A DNA stretch of 64,000 bases, taken from contig NC_064676.1 of the NCBI RefSeq assembly GCF_023278565.1, forward strand, positions 4,774,001 to 4,838,000, given 5' to 3'. The position numbers and the translations under genes are program-made. This DNA comes from Colletotrichum lupini (taxonomy: Eukaryota; Ascomycota; Sordariomycetes; Glomerellales; Glomerellaceae). Every line of letters begins with the position of its first letter. Within the stretch, counting starts at the first letter, position 1. Positions 49,389 through 59,156 of this stretch are shown here, piece after piece. The notes under the pieces were generated by a model, which had not been told where the DNA came from, did not search any database, and saw only the letters and a program-made list of their open reading frames with translations.

Positions 49389-51520
49389 CCCTTTAGGGTC
49401 CGGTCTGCCTTATTAAGGGCTATTTTCGCCTTTATGGGTAAGCTAGTTTATTAGGGTTAATATTAAGTGTTTTTATTACGTACTTTAATAAAACTTTATA
49501 ACTAATTATAGCTAGCCGTAGCTATTATTAACTATTAATACTAACTAAACTTAAAATATTAATAACCCCGCTACCGTAGTATATTAATTACTTTTTTAAT
49601 AACTAAATACTACCCCTTACTTTCTCCTTTTATTTTATTTAATAATAACCTCTCCCTAATATTCCTATTTAATACGCTTAACTATGCTCTTTCTAAGCTC
49701 CTAATTATATTATTAAGTTTAGGCTTATTTATACTACTTCATTATATTAAAAGGGCGCTAATATTAGCGCCCTTTTAATATAATAATTTATTTATTTTTC
49801 ATAAATTAATATTATTAATATAGTATTTATTAAAGCGGTCTTTTTATAGCTCGGGGTTATTTAGTATAATACTTATTGGATTAAACTTTTAATTATTAAG
49901 GAAGCCCTAAGGGTTAACGAGCTATTAGCGTCTTAGTATTTTAATAAAGTATACTTAAGATAGATAGTTAAATCGTAATAATAATAGCGATAGTAATAGT
50001 AAAAGAAGCGTTTTTAACTTTAATAAAGAAAACGAGGTAACGAATATATATATATACGAGTTAAAGTTAAAAATATTAGGGTAAATATCGTAAGGTTAGT
50101 ATTATTTTTAACGGTAGCGACGAGGGTATCTTTAATACTACTATTATAAGCTACTATACTTAAAAGGGTAGTTAACTTAACTAGGTACGTAGTAAGCTTA
50201 TAAAGTAGTAGCGTTAATACCTAATATTACTATTAATAATCCGTAGTTATAAACTTTATAAAATAGTTTTTTTCCGGCTTTATAAGCACAAAAGATCGAC
50301 CTTAACGGGATTATATTTTTAAGGGAAATTATATAATACGGTATACTTTTTAACTATATAATACGCATAATATACCCTAAGTACGCGCTTAATATAATAT
50401 AATAATTTCGATATAAAAACTACTATATAATTCGGGATAGGTAAGCTGCCCTCTTCAGCTACTTATTAATAATAAGCTAAGCGATATACTTATATAATAG
50501 CGCCGGTTAGAAAGGTTAACGGTAGAGGTTAATTATAATAATTAGCCGTAATAATTAGCTATAATAGTTAGAGGTAGCCCTTAACTATAAAGGTTCTAAA
50601 CTTTAATAATAATATAGAGGTTTCTAAAAAAAGGGCTAAATAGGTTAATATCTATTACTTATACTAGAGCTTATAACGATTCTTTTTATCCTTATTATTT
50701 CTAATATTACCTAAAGCTACTCTCTATTTAAACTAAACAAATCTACTAAATAAATTTACTAAATAAACTTATTAATATATAAATTACTACTCTATTCTTA
50801 GTATATAGTTAATAATTAGTAAGTTAGAACTAAAAATACCCGTTAATAAGTCTACCCCTCTTAGGCTAGGCGCCCTCTTTAGCTAGCTCGATATTATAGT
50901 TATCGTAGCTAATATAAGTACGCCCGAGGATTAGTAAAGTACTTTTTAATAATATAGAATTTAGCTAAGTAATAATATAAACGCCGTAAATAGCTAGGTT
51001 AATATAGATATTAAGATCTAATATATTAATATTAATTTAAAAATTATATTTTATAAAGTTAAAAATCCCTTTAATATGGGCTATGTTATAAATATAAGGG
51101 AATATATAAGGGGCCTCCTAACCCTTAATAAAAAAGAGTATATAACATAGGATCTAGCTATTTATATAAGCTAGTATTAAGGGGTCTTATATACGTTAGA
51201 ATAAGTATAGCTTACCCTCTAAATAGCTAGAACTTAGAGGACTTTATATGGGGGAAGGTCGGGAGCTATTTTCATTAGTAATTAAGTATAGAGCGTAATA
51301 TACTTAGTTTTCTTTAATACGTAATATACGGTACGGCCCCGGCGGATTGCTCTATCGGGGGGGTTATAAACTTTATAAGAGGGAAAGTTAAAAAGTTAAA
51401 AAATTTAAAAAAATTAATCTAGCGAGATAGTATAAGTATTTATTAATACCGTATATTAATATTATATAATTAATATTAAGAATCGCCCGAGTAGCTAGTA
51501 AAAGTAGAATATTAAAATAA
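49389..51520 (+). mobile_element. R1-26, full-length R1 nested in R1-24 and split by R2f
   Basis: The exact 14-bp TSD ATATTAATTACCCT is at 49,375-49,388 and 51,521-51,534. Its pieces 49,389-50,261 and 51,363-51,520 rejoin across R2f. An internal inverted repeat, AGGGCGCTAATATTAGCGCC, near 49,757 is specific to this copy. Confidence 0.9.
50262..51362 (-). mobile_element. R2f, full-length R2 (1.1 kb) nested in R1-26
   Basis: The TSD GTTATAAACTTTATAA (16 bp) is exact at 50,246-50,261 and 51,363-51,378. On + it runs from TAGTTTTTTTCCGGC to GGCGGATTGCTCTATCGGGG. It has no nested insertion and is the simplest R2 reference copy. Confidence 0.9.
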
Positions 51521-52371
51521 ATATTAATTACCCTTTAAATAGCTAAATACTACTCCTTACTTTCTCTTTTTATTTTATTTAATAATAACCTCTCCCTACT
51601 ATTATTCTTATTTAATACGCTCGCTTACGCTCTTTCTAAGCTCTTAATTATATTATTAAATCTAGGCTTATTTATATTATTTTATTATATTAAAAAGGCG
51701 CTAATAAAGGTAATACTTATAATAATATATCTATCTATCTTCCGTAAGTCGATATTATTAATATAATATTTATTAAAATAGTCTTTTTATAGCTCGGGGT
51801 CGTTTAGTATAATATTTATAAGATCGAACTTCTAGCTATTAAAGAAGCCCTAAGGGTTAATAAGCTATTAACGTCTCGGTATTTTAATAAAATATATTTA
51901 AAGTAAACGATTAAATAGTAATAATAATAATATAATAATAATAAATAATAAGGGAAGTAGCGTTTTTAATTTTAACAAAAAAAACGAGGTAATAAATATA
52001 TATATATATATATATAAGTCAAAGTTAAAAGTATTAGGGTAGATATCGTAAGGTTAATATTATTTTTAATAGTAATAACGAGGGAATTTTTAATACTACT
52101 ATTATAAGCTATTATTACTTAGCGGGCCGCAAACTTAGCTAAGTAGGTAGCTTATAAAATAATAGCGTTAAGTGCTTAATATCGCTATTAATAATCTATA
52201 ATTATAAACTTTATAAAAAAAAAGTTAAAAAGATAAAAAATTTAAAAAAATAGTCCATTAAAATAATAAGAGTATTTATTAATACTATATATTAATACGG
52301 TATAATTAATATCAAGAATTGCCCGAGTAGTTAGTAAAAGTAAAAATAAAAAAATTAATAATAACAAATTT

Positions 52372-53137
52372 ATAAAATTAACTTTTACTTAATTCTTTTA
52401 AAATAGGGTTTCTTTTTTAAAAAAATATTTAGGTCTTATTAAAGCTTTATAGAGTGGGCACAGGCTAGCGTAGATACGAGTTAGACGAGTTTATATAGTT
52501 CCTCTATTAAAACCCCAAAGTAGGTTATAAGTAAGGATCTCGGCGAGGACTCCCGTAGCGGCTAATCGCGCCTCAGTGCGGGAAATAACGGCACATTAGC
52601 TAGGGGAAGGCAATGAACCATCTATCCAAGAACGTTGGGGGTTGCCGCTGTTAGAAGAGAAAGGGTCTTTCATTCAGGCATGCAACGTCGGCCACACGCC
52701 GCTTTAGTAGCACTAGGATAATGCCGTTAGTCAACCAAACGATGGGCTCGTAGTCCTTGAGCTAGTCACTTAGATCCTGGCAATTTCTCCCTGCCGCTTT
52801 ACGTTACTCTACCGTCACGTTGACCGTGCACATTTCTCAACGCGAAAACCCCGGAGATGAGATGCTCCAAGCGAAAGCGGCGATTGATTCTGCTCCACCC
52901 TGGTGTGGCCCAGAAGTACCTGTCAGCCACGAAAAAAATCGTAATGGCCGAGAGCTCCAATTCAATCCGAAGCTTGCACAGCCGTGGCCCGTCCAAACTC
53001 ATTCGCCCATCCACCCGTCGACCCTCACTTGCCGTGAATCGCCGCTCATTAACAGCCCGGCGCATTCCATCCCTCTCCATCATCACCGTCATCCTCCTCT
53101 CGTCACCACATCCGAGCATCCATCGGAATAGGCCACT
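52372..53137. other. nest-to-gene boundary and LPD1 upstream region
   Basis: Composition changes from RIP-type AT-rich to ordinary between about 52,440 and 52,560, where CpA and TpG become common (GTGGGCACAGG, CTCAGTGCGGG). No separate gene is supported. The 300 bp before the LPD1 start contain pyrimidine-rich stretches (CATCCCTCTCCATCATCACC, CATCCTCCTCTCG) typical of fungal promoters and 5' leaders. Confidence 0.6.
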
Positions 53138-54821
53138 ATGCTCTCCAGTCGATTGATACCGCGCGCTGCAGCCAAGTCGGCTTTCAGAAAACCCTCGTAA
53201 AGGACCCTGATAGCAGAGCCTCATTCTTTCCAAGCTGACAGCTGTTTGTAGACTCCCCGCCGTCGCACCCCAGCTCTCCAGATGGAGCCGTGCCTACGCC
53301 TCGTCCTCTGGTACGTTGCTTATACCCCGAATATACTGCTTGTGACGCCACTGACCCTGTTATCAGAGGAGAACGATCTCGTTGTCATTGGCGGTGGCGT
53401 TGCCGGCTATGTCGCTGCGATCAAAGCTGGTCAAGAGGGCCTGAAGGTTGCCTGCATCGAAAAGCGAGGTACCCTAGGTGGAACATGCCTCAATGTTGGC
53501 TGTATTCCCTCGAAGGCACTCCTCAACAATTCTCACCTTTACCACACCATCAAACATGATACCAAGAACCGCGGAATCGATGTCTCAGACGTAAAGGTCA
53601 ACCTGGAGCAGTTCATGAAGGCTAAGGACACCGCCGTCGGCGGCCTGACTAAGGGTGTCGAATTCCTCTTCAAGAAGAATGGTGTCGAATACATCAAGGG
53701 TGCCGGCACCTTCGTCAACGAGAACGAGATCAAAGTCTCTCTCAATGACGGTGGCGAGACCTCTGTGAAGGGCAAGAACATCCTGATCGCGACTGGCAGC
53801 GAGGCTACTCCCTTCCCTGGTCTCGAGATTGACGAGAAGCGCGTCGTCACCAGCACTGGTGCGCTCTCTCTCGACAAGATTCCGGAATCCCTCGTTGTCA
53901 TTGGTGGCGGCATCATTGGTCTGGAGATGGCCTCCGTCTGGTCCCGTCTCGGCTCCAAGGTGACTGTTGTGGAGTTCCTCGGCCAGATTGGCGGCCCCGG
54001 AATGGACGCCGAGATTGCCAAGAGCTCTCAGAAGATTCTTAAGAAACAGGGTATTACCTTCAAGACGGGCACCAAGGTTCTGAGCGGCGACAAGAGTGGC
54101 GATAAGGTCAAGTTGGAGGTCGACTCTGCCAAGGGTGGCAAGCCGGAGACGGTAAGACTTGGCCAAAAACCGGTTTGGTAGAAGATGCTGACCTGTTTAT
54201 TAGCTCGATGCCGACGTCGTCCTTGTCGCGATTGGTCGTAGACCTTACACGGGCGGACTGGGCCTTGAGAACATTGGTCTCGACCTCGACGAGAGAGGCC
54301 GTGTCATTATCGATTCCGAGTACCGCACTAAGATCCCTCACATCCGTTGCGTTGGTGATGTCACCTTTGGACCTATGCTGGCGCACAAGGCCGAGGAGGA
54401 GGCTGTTGCTGTTGTCGAGTATATCAAGAAGGGCCATGGTCACGTCAACTACGGCGTCATCCCGTCTGTCATGTACACCCATCCCGAGGTTGCTTGGGTT
54501 GGCCAGAGTGAACAGGACCTCAAGTCTCAAGACATCCCCTACCGAGTCGGCTCATTCCCCTTCAGCGCCAACTCCCGCGCCAAGACGAACCTGGATACTG
54601 AGGGCATGGTCAAGATGCTTGCTGACCCTGAAACGGACAGAATCTTGGGAGTCCACATCATTGGTCCCAATGCTGGCGAAATGATTGCGGAGGCCACTCT
54701 TGCTCTCGAATATGGAGCATCCAGCGAAGACATCGCCAGAACTTGCCATGCTCACCCCACCCTGGCTGAGGCCTTCAAGGAGGCAGCTATGGCCACCTAC
54801 TCCAAGCCGATCCACATGTAA
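53138..54821 (+). CDS. LPD1: dihydrolipoamide dehydrogenase, mitochondrial (E3)
   Basis: FAD enzyme that reoxidises dihydrolipoamide with NAD+ in the pyruvate and 2-oxoglutarate dehydrogenase complexes and the glycine cleavage system. My model has four exons, 53138-53196, 53252-53310, 53367-54151 and 54204-54821, with GT-AG introns of 55, 56 and 52 bp, giving 506 residues, the usual size. Residues 1-38 ([20 protein letters not shown] start) are an Arg/Ser/Ala-rich mitochondrial presequence. FAD-binding GGGVAG begins at residue 48, the redox pair is C80/C85 in GGTCLNVGC, the NAD site is [15 protein letters not shown], and [13 protein letters not shown] follows. The catalytic H485 and E490 lie in HAHPTLAEA. 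All key residues are present. The start was chosen because it alone supplies the presequence through two in-phase introns. It converges with SGD1 and its start codon lies only 0.7 kb from the transposon nest. Confidence 0.97.
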
Positions 54822-55413
54822 GGCCAGTCACAGCGATGCAATGGTGCGAGTGGTGGAAAGCTTTGGCGTCCTGAAACAACGACATTCGAAGCATGTAATT
54901 TGTATCACCTGAGGGACAGCGGATAGAAGTTCGAAAAGGTAGTTTGTAGCATAAGCATACGTTTTTACGCCAGCTAGAGGGTTATTATCCAGGAAAGGGA
55001 CTCGTCATTACATCGAACGCTCTAGGCATACCACACTGTGACCGGGGTCCTCCGAACGGGTATGTACGGGCATGGATAGATGGCTCCCTGCTTAGGCATG
55101 CTGTCTGATTTATTTACACTGCGCGTTGCCGGCTGTGAGATACGGTCAGCAGTAGTGGAGATACCTTATCCGAAGTCGGTCTTGGCATTTCCATCTGTCT
55201 ATGATACTTTCTGTACCGTGATTAGTAAAACAGAAGACCCGAAATAAAGTGGTTGTAGCTGGCAGGGCTGGAGACCTTGTATTGGCCTGCGGCTGTCTTC
55301 AGTGTCTTTGAGAGATTTCAGATCGTAATCACGGGGCTACTTGGACGCAGGCACGAGCGAACCGATGTTTTGTCATGTTGTAAATTTCCCCGTTCATGTT
55401 CAAGCTGTTGGAT
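54822..55413. other. convergent intergenic region between LPD1 and SGD1
   Basis: 592 bp between two stop codons, holding both 3' UTRs. An AATAAA is present on + at 55,243-55,248, too far from the LPD1 stop to be a confident signal. No gene was seen. Confidence 0.5.
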
Positions 55414-57948
55414 TTACGCATCTTCGCCCATGTCTGGCTTTTCTAGCAACGCCTCTGCCATCTTACACGCCTCCTTGACTTTTCTAGTCTCTTTCTTGCC
55501 GCCAACAAGGTCTGTAGCCCGGACCTTTTTGCGCAAGAAATAGCCTACGCTCCTCGCGAGGGCTGGCGTCAACCCACTGCCGAAGCATACTCCAAGGGCT
55601 TGCTCCAGGCTCTTGCCCTTCACGTGACTGCACTCTTGAAGCACAGTGATGAGCATTACCTCGACGAACAAGCTGGTCTTCTCCCTGACGTAAGCCAGAT
55701 TGAGTGGTTTGAGAATCCCAAGACTGACAGAGCCGTCAGCAACTAAGCTTCCCATCATCTTAGCAGTGTTGATGAGACGTCGGTCGTCTACCCCCTCCTC
55801 GTCTTCCTCCTCGGCCTCCTCTCCAAACAGAGGCTCACCAAGTCTGCGGAATAGCGTCCACAAGCTATCCTGAAATGCATGCTTGATCCGTGAATCGGTG
55901 CAGAACTTTTTGGATACCAATGTGTAGAAAGGATTGTAGTGTTGCTGTGCTCCTGAGCACTGGAGAAGGACATTTGGCACCTCGCGTCTGTTGTATTTGT
56001 TGAGTCGTAGCTTGAGAATACGCATGTACGCGTCCCGATAGTCGGCAGCCGCAACTAGCGCGATAAAGATGGCTCGTCGAACATCAGTGTTCATTCCTTG
56101 CTCTCGTGCCAATTGCGTGTAATCGTGAGTCGCCAGATCGTCAGCATCTGCAACCACCATATCGTCAACATCTCCTGCGATCGCGCTTCTCTCCTTATCC
56201 TTATTTGCCGCTCGTGTATCCTGGCCTGCCCAGCTGGCTCCCACCAGCCACCATTTGCCCGTCTTGTCTGCGTTCTCGATATCCTTCAGACCGATGCGAA
56301 GGGGCTCTGATGCCTTGAGCTTTTGCGCGTCAAGAGAACCCAGAACCTTTCTCATGCGCGTGACATGCTCACCAAGAATGGCCAGATCCTGTGCGCCAGC
56401 CTTGACCTTATTATTCTTGAGGTCACTGATGGTCTCGACCATAAACCTGGTGCGAACCGTCAGGTTGCTCTCCCCAATTTTGGCTACCGCAGGACGAATC
56501 AAACTGACGATATCTTTCAGCGCCAACGGATCGTCCTTTCGTAGTTGAGGGCCTGATACGCGAACAATCCGCAGTAAGAGCTCGGCATTCAGTTCCGATA
56601 AATCCTCGAGAAGGAGGCGCACAAAGTCGAATATCAGGTTGCTGCCGACGACACGGAACATGTACATCTCCGCAAGCACGGTGAGGAGATTAGATGTCTC
56701 CTTCGTCGGTATGCGGTCTTCGTTGACCGCTACTATTGCTTTGTCCCTCTCATCCTGGAAACGCTCCACAGCCGTGGTAAGGAAATGCGCGGCGAAATCG
56801 ATACCAATGACTTTGTAGAGAGCAGCAACGAAGCCGGCTGACAGGACGAGTAGCGTATCGGGCTTGCTTGTAGGATCGCAAATTTGAGCCATCAGCAAGC
56901 CTGTCAAGATATTGTTGGTGTGGCCCCTTGGATTGTCCTGATATATCCTGTCGATCTCACCAACAATGGATACCAAGTTTGCTTCAGTGACCCTGTTGAC
57001 AGGACCCTGCAGCTTCCTTCGGATCTGAGCCTCAAGATCTGCATCGCCGCCTGATCGTGCTCGCAACGACGGAGGGATATACTTGGGAAGCTGCGTGCCA
57101 GCTGAGACTGGTGGGAGATATGGGTTCTCTCTGATAGGTTTGGATTCCTGGACAGGCTCCTCATCTTCGGAGTCGAAATCTCCCAGTGAGCCCTGGTCAT
57201 CAGAGTCGCCCTGATCTTCCATGAAAATTCCATCTTCGTCCTCGTCGTCTTCGTCATTTTCTTCATCTGATACCCCTTCGTCTGTAAACCCCGGCTCATC
57301 ATCGTCGTCGTCGCTTCCCGTTATAGACCTGATTTTTGCTTGGACCTGGATCGCTTTCCTTCGTTTTGCCGCAAGCCATGCATCGGCCTCGCTCTTGACT
57401 CTGTGGCTTCCTTCGTCCGATTCGTTGCCGTCGTTGAGATCGCCAAGCAAATCATCGAGTCCGTCGTCCTTGAAAGCCTTGGGGATGGACTTCCGACCCT
57501 TCTTCAATCCTAATTTACGCTCAAGCTGCTCGATTTCGGCGTCATCTTTGGCCAGCCTTTCTTGCACGGCGCGAGACGGGTGATTCAATACTAAAGGCTT
57601 CTCGGAGTCATCGTTGTCGTCTTCGTCTTGGTATTTGCTGATTTGCTCCCGCTTGCGCTTTTTCGGGGCTGGGCTGCGTGGCTCCTCTGGTTCGTCGAGA
57701 GGACGTTTGCCATCATTGCCCTTTCCGTGGTTACTGATAGGACCTTGGATCTGTACAATGTGGTCCCGCGATGTTGTTGTTCTTGTTGTCTGCCGCTGCT
57801 TTTTGGACTGCCTGTCGGCTTTCCGTCGATCTTTTCTGTTCTGTCCCTGGCTCTTCCAACGAGGATTAGATCTTGAGGTGGCAGATTGATCCGGCGCACC
57901 GATCTGTTTCAGGAGCTGTGTGGGTAAGGCGAGCGGCTTTGGAGGCAT
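55414..57948 (-). CDS. SGD1: SGD1/NOM1-type nucleolar MIF4G-MA3 protein
   Basis: Homolog of yeast Sgd1 and human NOM1, nucleolar proteins of 40S ribosome biogenesis; NOM1 binds the DEAD-box helicase eIF4A3. Single exon, 844 residues. The start at 57,948 (MPPKPLALPTQLLKQ) is the first ATG in frame; the frame upstream opens only with non-ATG codons. Residues about 20-105 are Lys/Arg/Gln-rich (NRKDRRKADRQSKKQRQ) with a PAPKKRKRE nuclear signal. Residues about 212-267 are a strongly acidic Asp/Glu tract. MIF4G spans about 308-512, starting QIRRKLQGPVNRV. MA3 spans about 620-745, starting TDVRRAIFIALVAAADYRDA. A basic C-terminus ends EKPDMGEDA. It is divergent from SRP14 across a 1.6-kb gap that took up an R4 LTR and an R1. 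Confidence 0.95.
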   Translation of the reverse strand: MPPKPLALPTQLLKQIGAPDQSATSRSNPRWKSQGQNRKDRRKADRQSKKQRQTTRTTTSRDHIVQIQGPISNHGKGNDGKRPLDEPEEPRSPAPKKRKREQISKYQDEDDNDDSEKPLVLNHPSRAVQERLAKDDAEIEQLERKLGLKKGRKSIPKAFKDDGLDDLLGDLNDGNESDEGSHRVKSEADAWLAAKRRKAIQVQAKIRSITGSDDDDDEPGFTDEGVSDEENDEDDEDEDGIFMEDQGDSDDQGSLGDFDSEDEEPVQESKPIRENPYLPPVSAGTQLPKYIPPSLRARSGGDADLEAQIRRKLQGPVNRVTEANLVSIVGEIDRIYQDNPRGHTNNILTGLLMAQICDPTSKPDTLLVLSAGFVAALYKVIGIDFAAHFLTTAVERFQDERDKAIVAVNEDRIPTKETSNLLTVLAEMYMFRVVGSNLIFDFVRLLLEDLSELNAELLLRIVRVSGPQLRKDDPLALKDIVSLIRPAVAKIGESNLTVRTRFMVETISDLKNNKVKAGAQDLAILGEHVTRMRKVLGSLDAQKLKASEPLRIGLKDIENADKTGKWWLVGASWAGQDTRAANKDKERSAIAGDVDDMVVADADDLATHDYTQLAREQGMNTDVRRAIFIALVAAADYRDAYMRILKLRLNKYNRREVPNVLLQCSGAQQHYNPFYTLVSKKFCTDSRIKHAFQDSLWTLFRRLGEPLFGEEAEEEDEEGVDDRRLINTAKMMGSLVADGSVSLGILKPLNLAYVREKTSLFVEVMLITVLQECSHVKGKSLEQALGVCFGSGLTPALARSVGYFLRKKVRATDLVGGKKETRKVKEACKMAEALLEKPDMGEDA

Positions 57949-58460
57949 ATCGTCGGATGGTGAGGTGTAGAAACACGTTCTCAGACTTTGCAATAGCAAC
58001 GGAACCAGGTCTTGTCGAGAAACTCTTGCGCGAATGCCGACTTCGAGAAACTTTTTAGTGGGGTAAAAGCTCGAAAACGGGTACCTGAGCACCGATTCGC
58101 CGACTCACCGATGCGCGGTCACGCCACACCCCTCCGTTTCTTTTAGTGAACTAAGAAGGTAAAGTACTTATATCTTTTGAAATTATCTCACGGTTCTCGA
58201 CATAGTGTGATGATATCAGCTTAGCATAGCTTATAATATATATAATTAATATATTATAATATGCTATAACTGTACGCTGTAATGGATTCGGGATGCGCCC
58301 GGCGACAGGACGCCGATGACTCAGCGACTAGTGCACGGATCGCATCACGAAAGAACTTTCCAGTAGGCAGAGCCCATACGAAGGACTCTACAGGCTTTAG
58401 TCTTACAATACACCCATACCTACATTATAGCCTCGCTGGTTAAGTGCTCATAGCCTAATC
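57949..58460. promoter_or_regulatory. SGD1 upstream region
   Basis: About 500 bp between the SGD1 start and the R4 LTR. It contains TGACTCA at 58,317-58,323, the consensus for Gcn4/CPC1-type bZIP factors; one 7-mer is weak evidence. An AT-rich inverted repeat lies at 58,223-58,265. No gene was seen. Confidence 0.4.
58223..58265. repeat. AT-rich imperfect palindrome
   Basis: Arms AGCATA-GC-TTATAATATAT and ATATATTATAA-TATGCT pair around a 7-base centre with a small bulge. It stands alone in otherwise GC-balanced sequence. It could be a cruciform-prone relic or a RIP-converted remnant; no function is evident. Confidence 0.6.
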
Positions 58461-58974
58461 TCTAGCACGTATAGCTTTAACGAGGTAATGCGGGATATTC
58501 TTATAAAGAATATAAAAAGTGAGTATTCATATAGAAGCAAGAATATATAAATATAGGGGAAATAAGCGTATATAAAAGAGGTTTTTGTAGTAAAGAGAGT
58601 AATATAGTTGAATTACTATATGAGAAGTTACTTGCTTAACGAAAGGTCTAGGTAGGTAAATACACGCCTACATATAGGCATAAAAACCTCCTACTAGAAT
58701 ATTCCATTGCTTATTAATTATGATATAATTAATAAGCGTATACGTAAGTGAATGCGTAATTGTAGTACGTAATTCCGCCTCGAGTAAATTCCAGATTATT
58801 TAGTTACCTTCTAGTACTTTCCATTGCTCACGTAAGCTTATATAAGCAGTATTGCTTACATAATCAATACCTATAATAATCTACAGAAATCGTAGATTAA
58901 TATGGTATATAGTTTGCTTACGTAATATTGATAATAAGGCGAATAATAAGGTAAACAAAGTTACCTTCGTAACA
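58461..58974 (-). mobile_element. R4 solo LTR (514 bp) in gene territory
   Basis: Its ends and length are the same as the copy at 39,112-39,625. The 5-bp TSD TAATC is at 58,456-58,460 and 58,975-58,979. It lies between the divergent SGD1 and SRP14 promoters. LTR promoters can act on neighbours, but nothing in the sequence shows that here. Confidence 0.9.
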
Positions 58975-59034
58975 TAATCTCTTACATACGTAATTACTTT
59001 TTAATTACTTTTTTAATTATATATTAATTTCAAG

Positions 59035-59143
59035 GTCTATCGAGATAGTAAGAGTATTTATTAATACTATATATTAATACCGTATAATTAATATTAAAAA
59101 CTGCCCTAGCAGCTAGCAAAGGCAGAATAAATAAATAAATAAG
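59035..59143 (+). mobile_element. R1-27, short-form R1 outside the nest (109 bp)
   Basis: It starts GTCTATCGAGATAGTAAGAG and ends GGCAGAATAAATAAATAAAT. The TSD is TATTAATTTCAAG (59,022-59,034) and TATTGATTTCAAG (59,144-59,156), one A/G difference. It is the only R1 in the gene-rich part of the window, about 420 bp before SRP14. Confidence 0.9.
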
Positions 59144-59156
59144 TATTGATTTCAAG

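Larger units (their letters stand above)
48178..52358 (+). mobile_element. R1-24, full-length R1 holding two further insertions
   Basis: Pieces are 48,178-48,238, 49,258-49,388 and 51,521-52,358. R1-25 and R1-26 lie between them. The TSD is TAATAATAAATTT (48,165-48,177) and TAATAACAAATTT (52,359-52,371), one T/C difference. It landed in the A-rich tail of R1-22. Its right end is the edge of the AT-rich nest. Confidence 0.87.

Noticed and set aside
1..52371. Centromere or subtelomere
   Set aside because: RIPped AT-rich transposon nests occur at both, but also as ordinary AT-rich islands in these fungi. No telomere repeat is present and nothing in the sequence alone marks CENP-A chromatin, so position on the chromosome is left open.
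52799..53233. 144-codon minus ORF and 99-103-codon plus ORFs ahead of LPD1
   Set aside because: They overlap the LPD1 leader and first exon and have no recognisable motif; the spliced LPD1 model explains this stretch.
54175..54684. 169-codon plus ORF across LPD1 intron 3 and exon 4
   Set aside because: It is a frame-shifted shadow of the LPD1 coding sequence.
57221..57583. Plus-strand poly-Ser ORF
   Set aside because: It is the antisense of the Asp/Glu-rich tract of SGD1.
58381..58440. Weak similarity of CATACCTACATTATAGCCTC to a stretch near 59,345-59,380
   Set aside because: The resemblance is short and imperfect and has no boundaries or duplications; it was not counted as a repeat.
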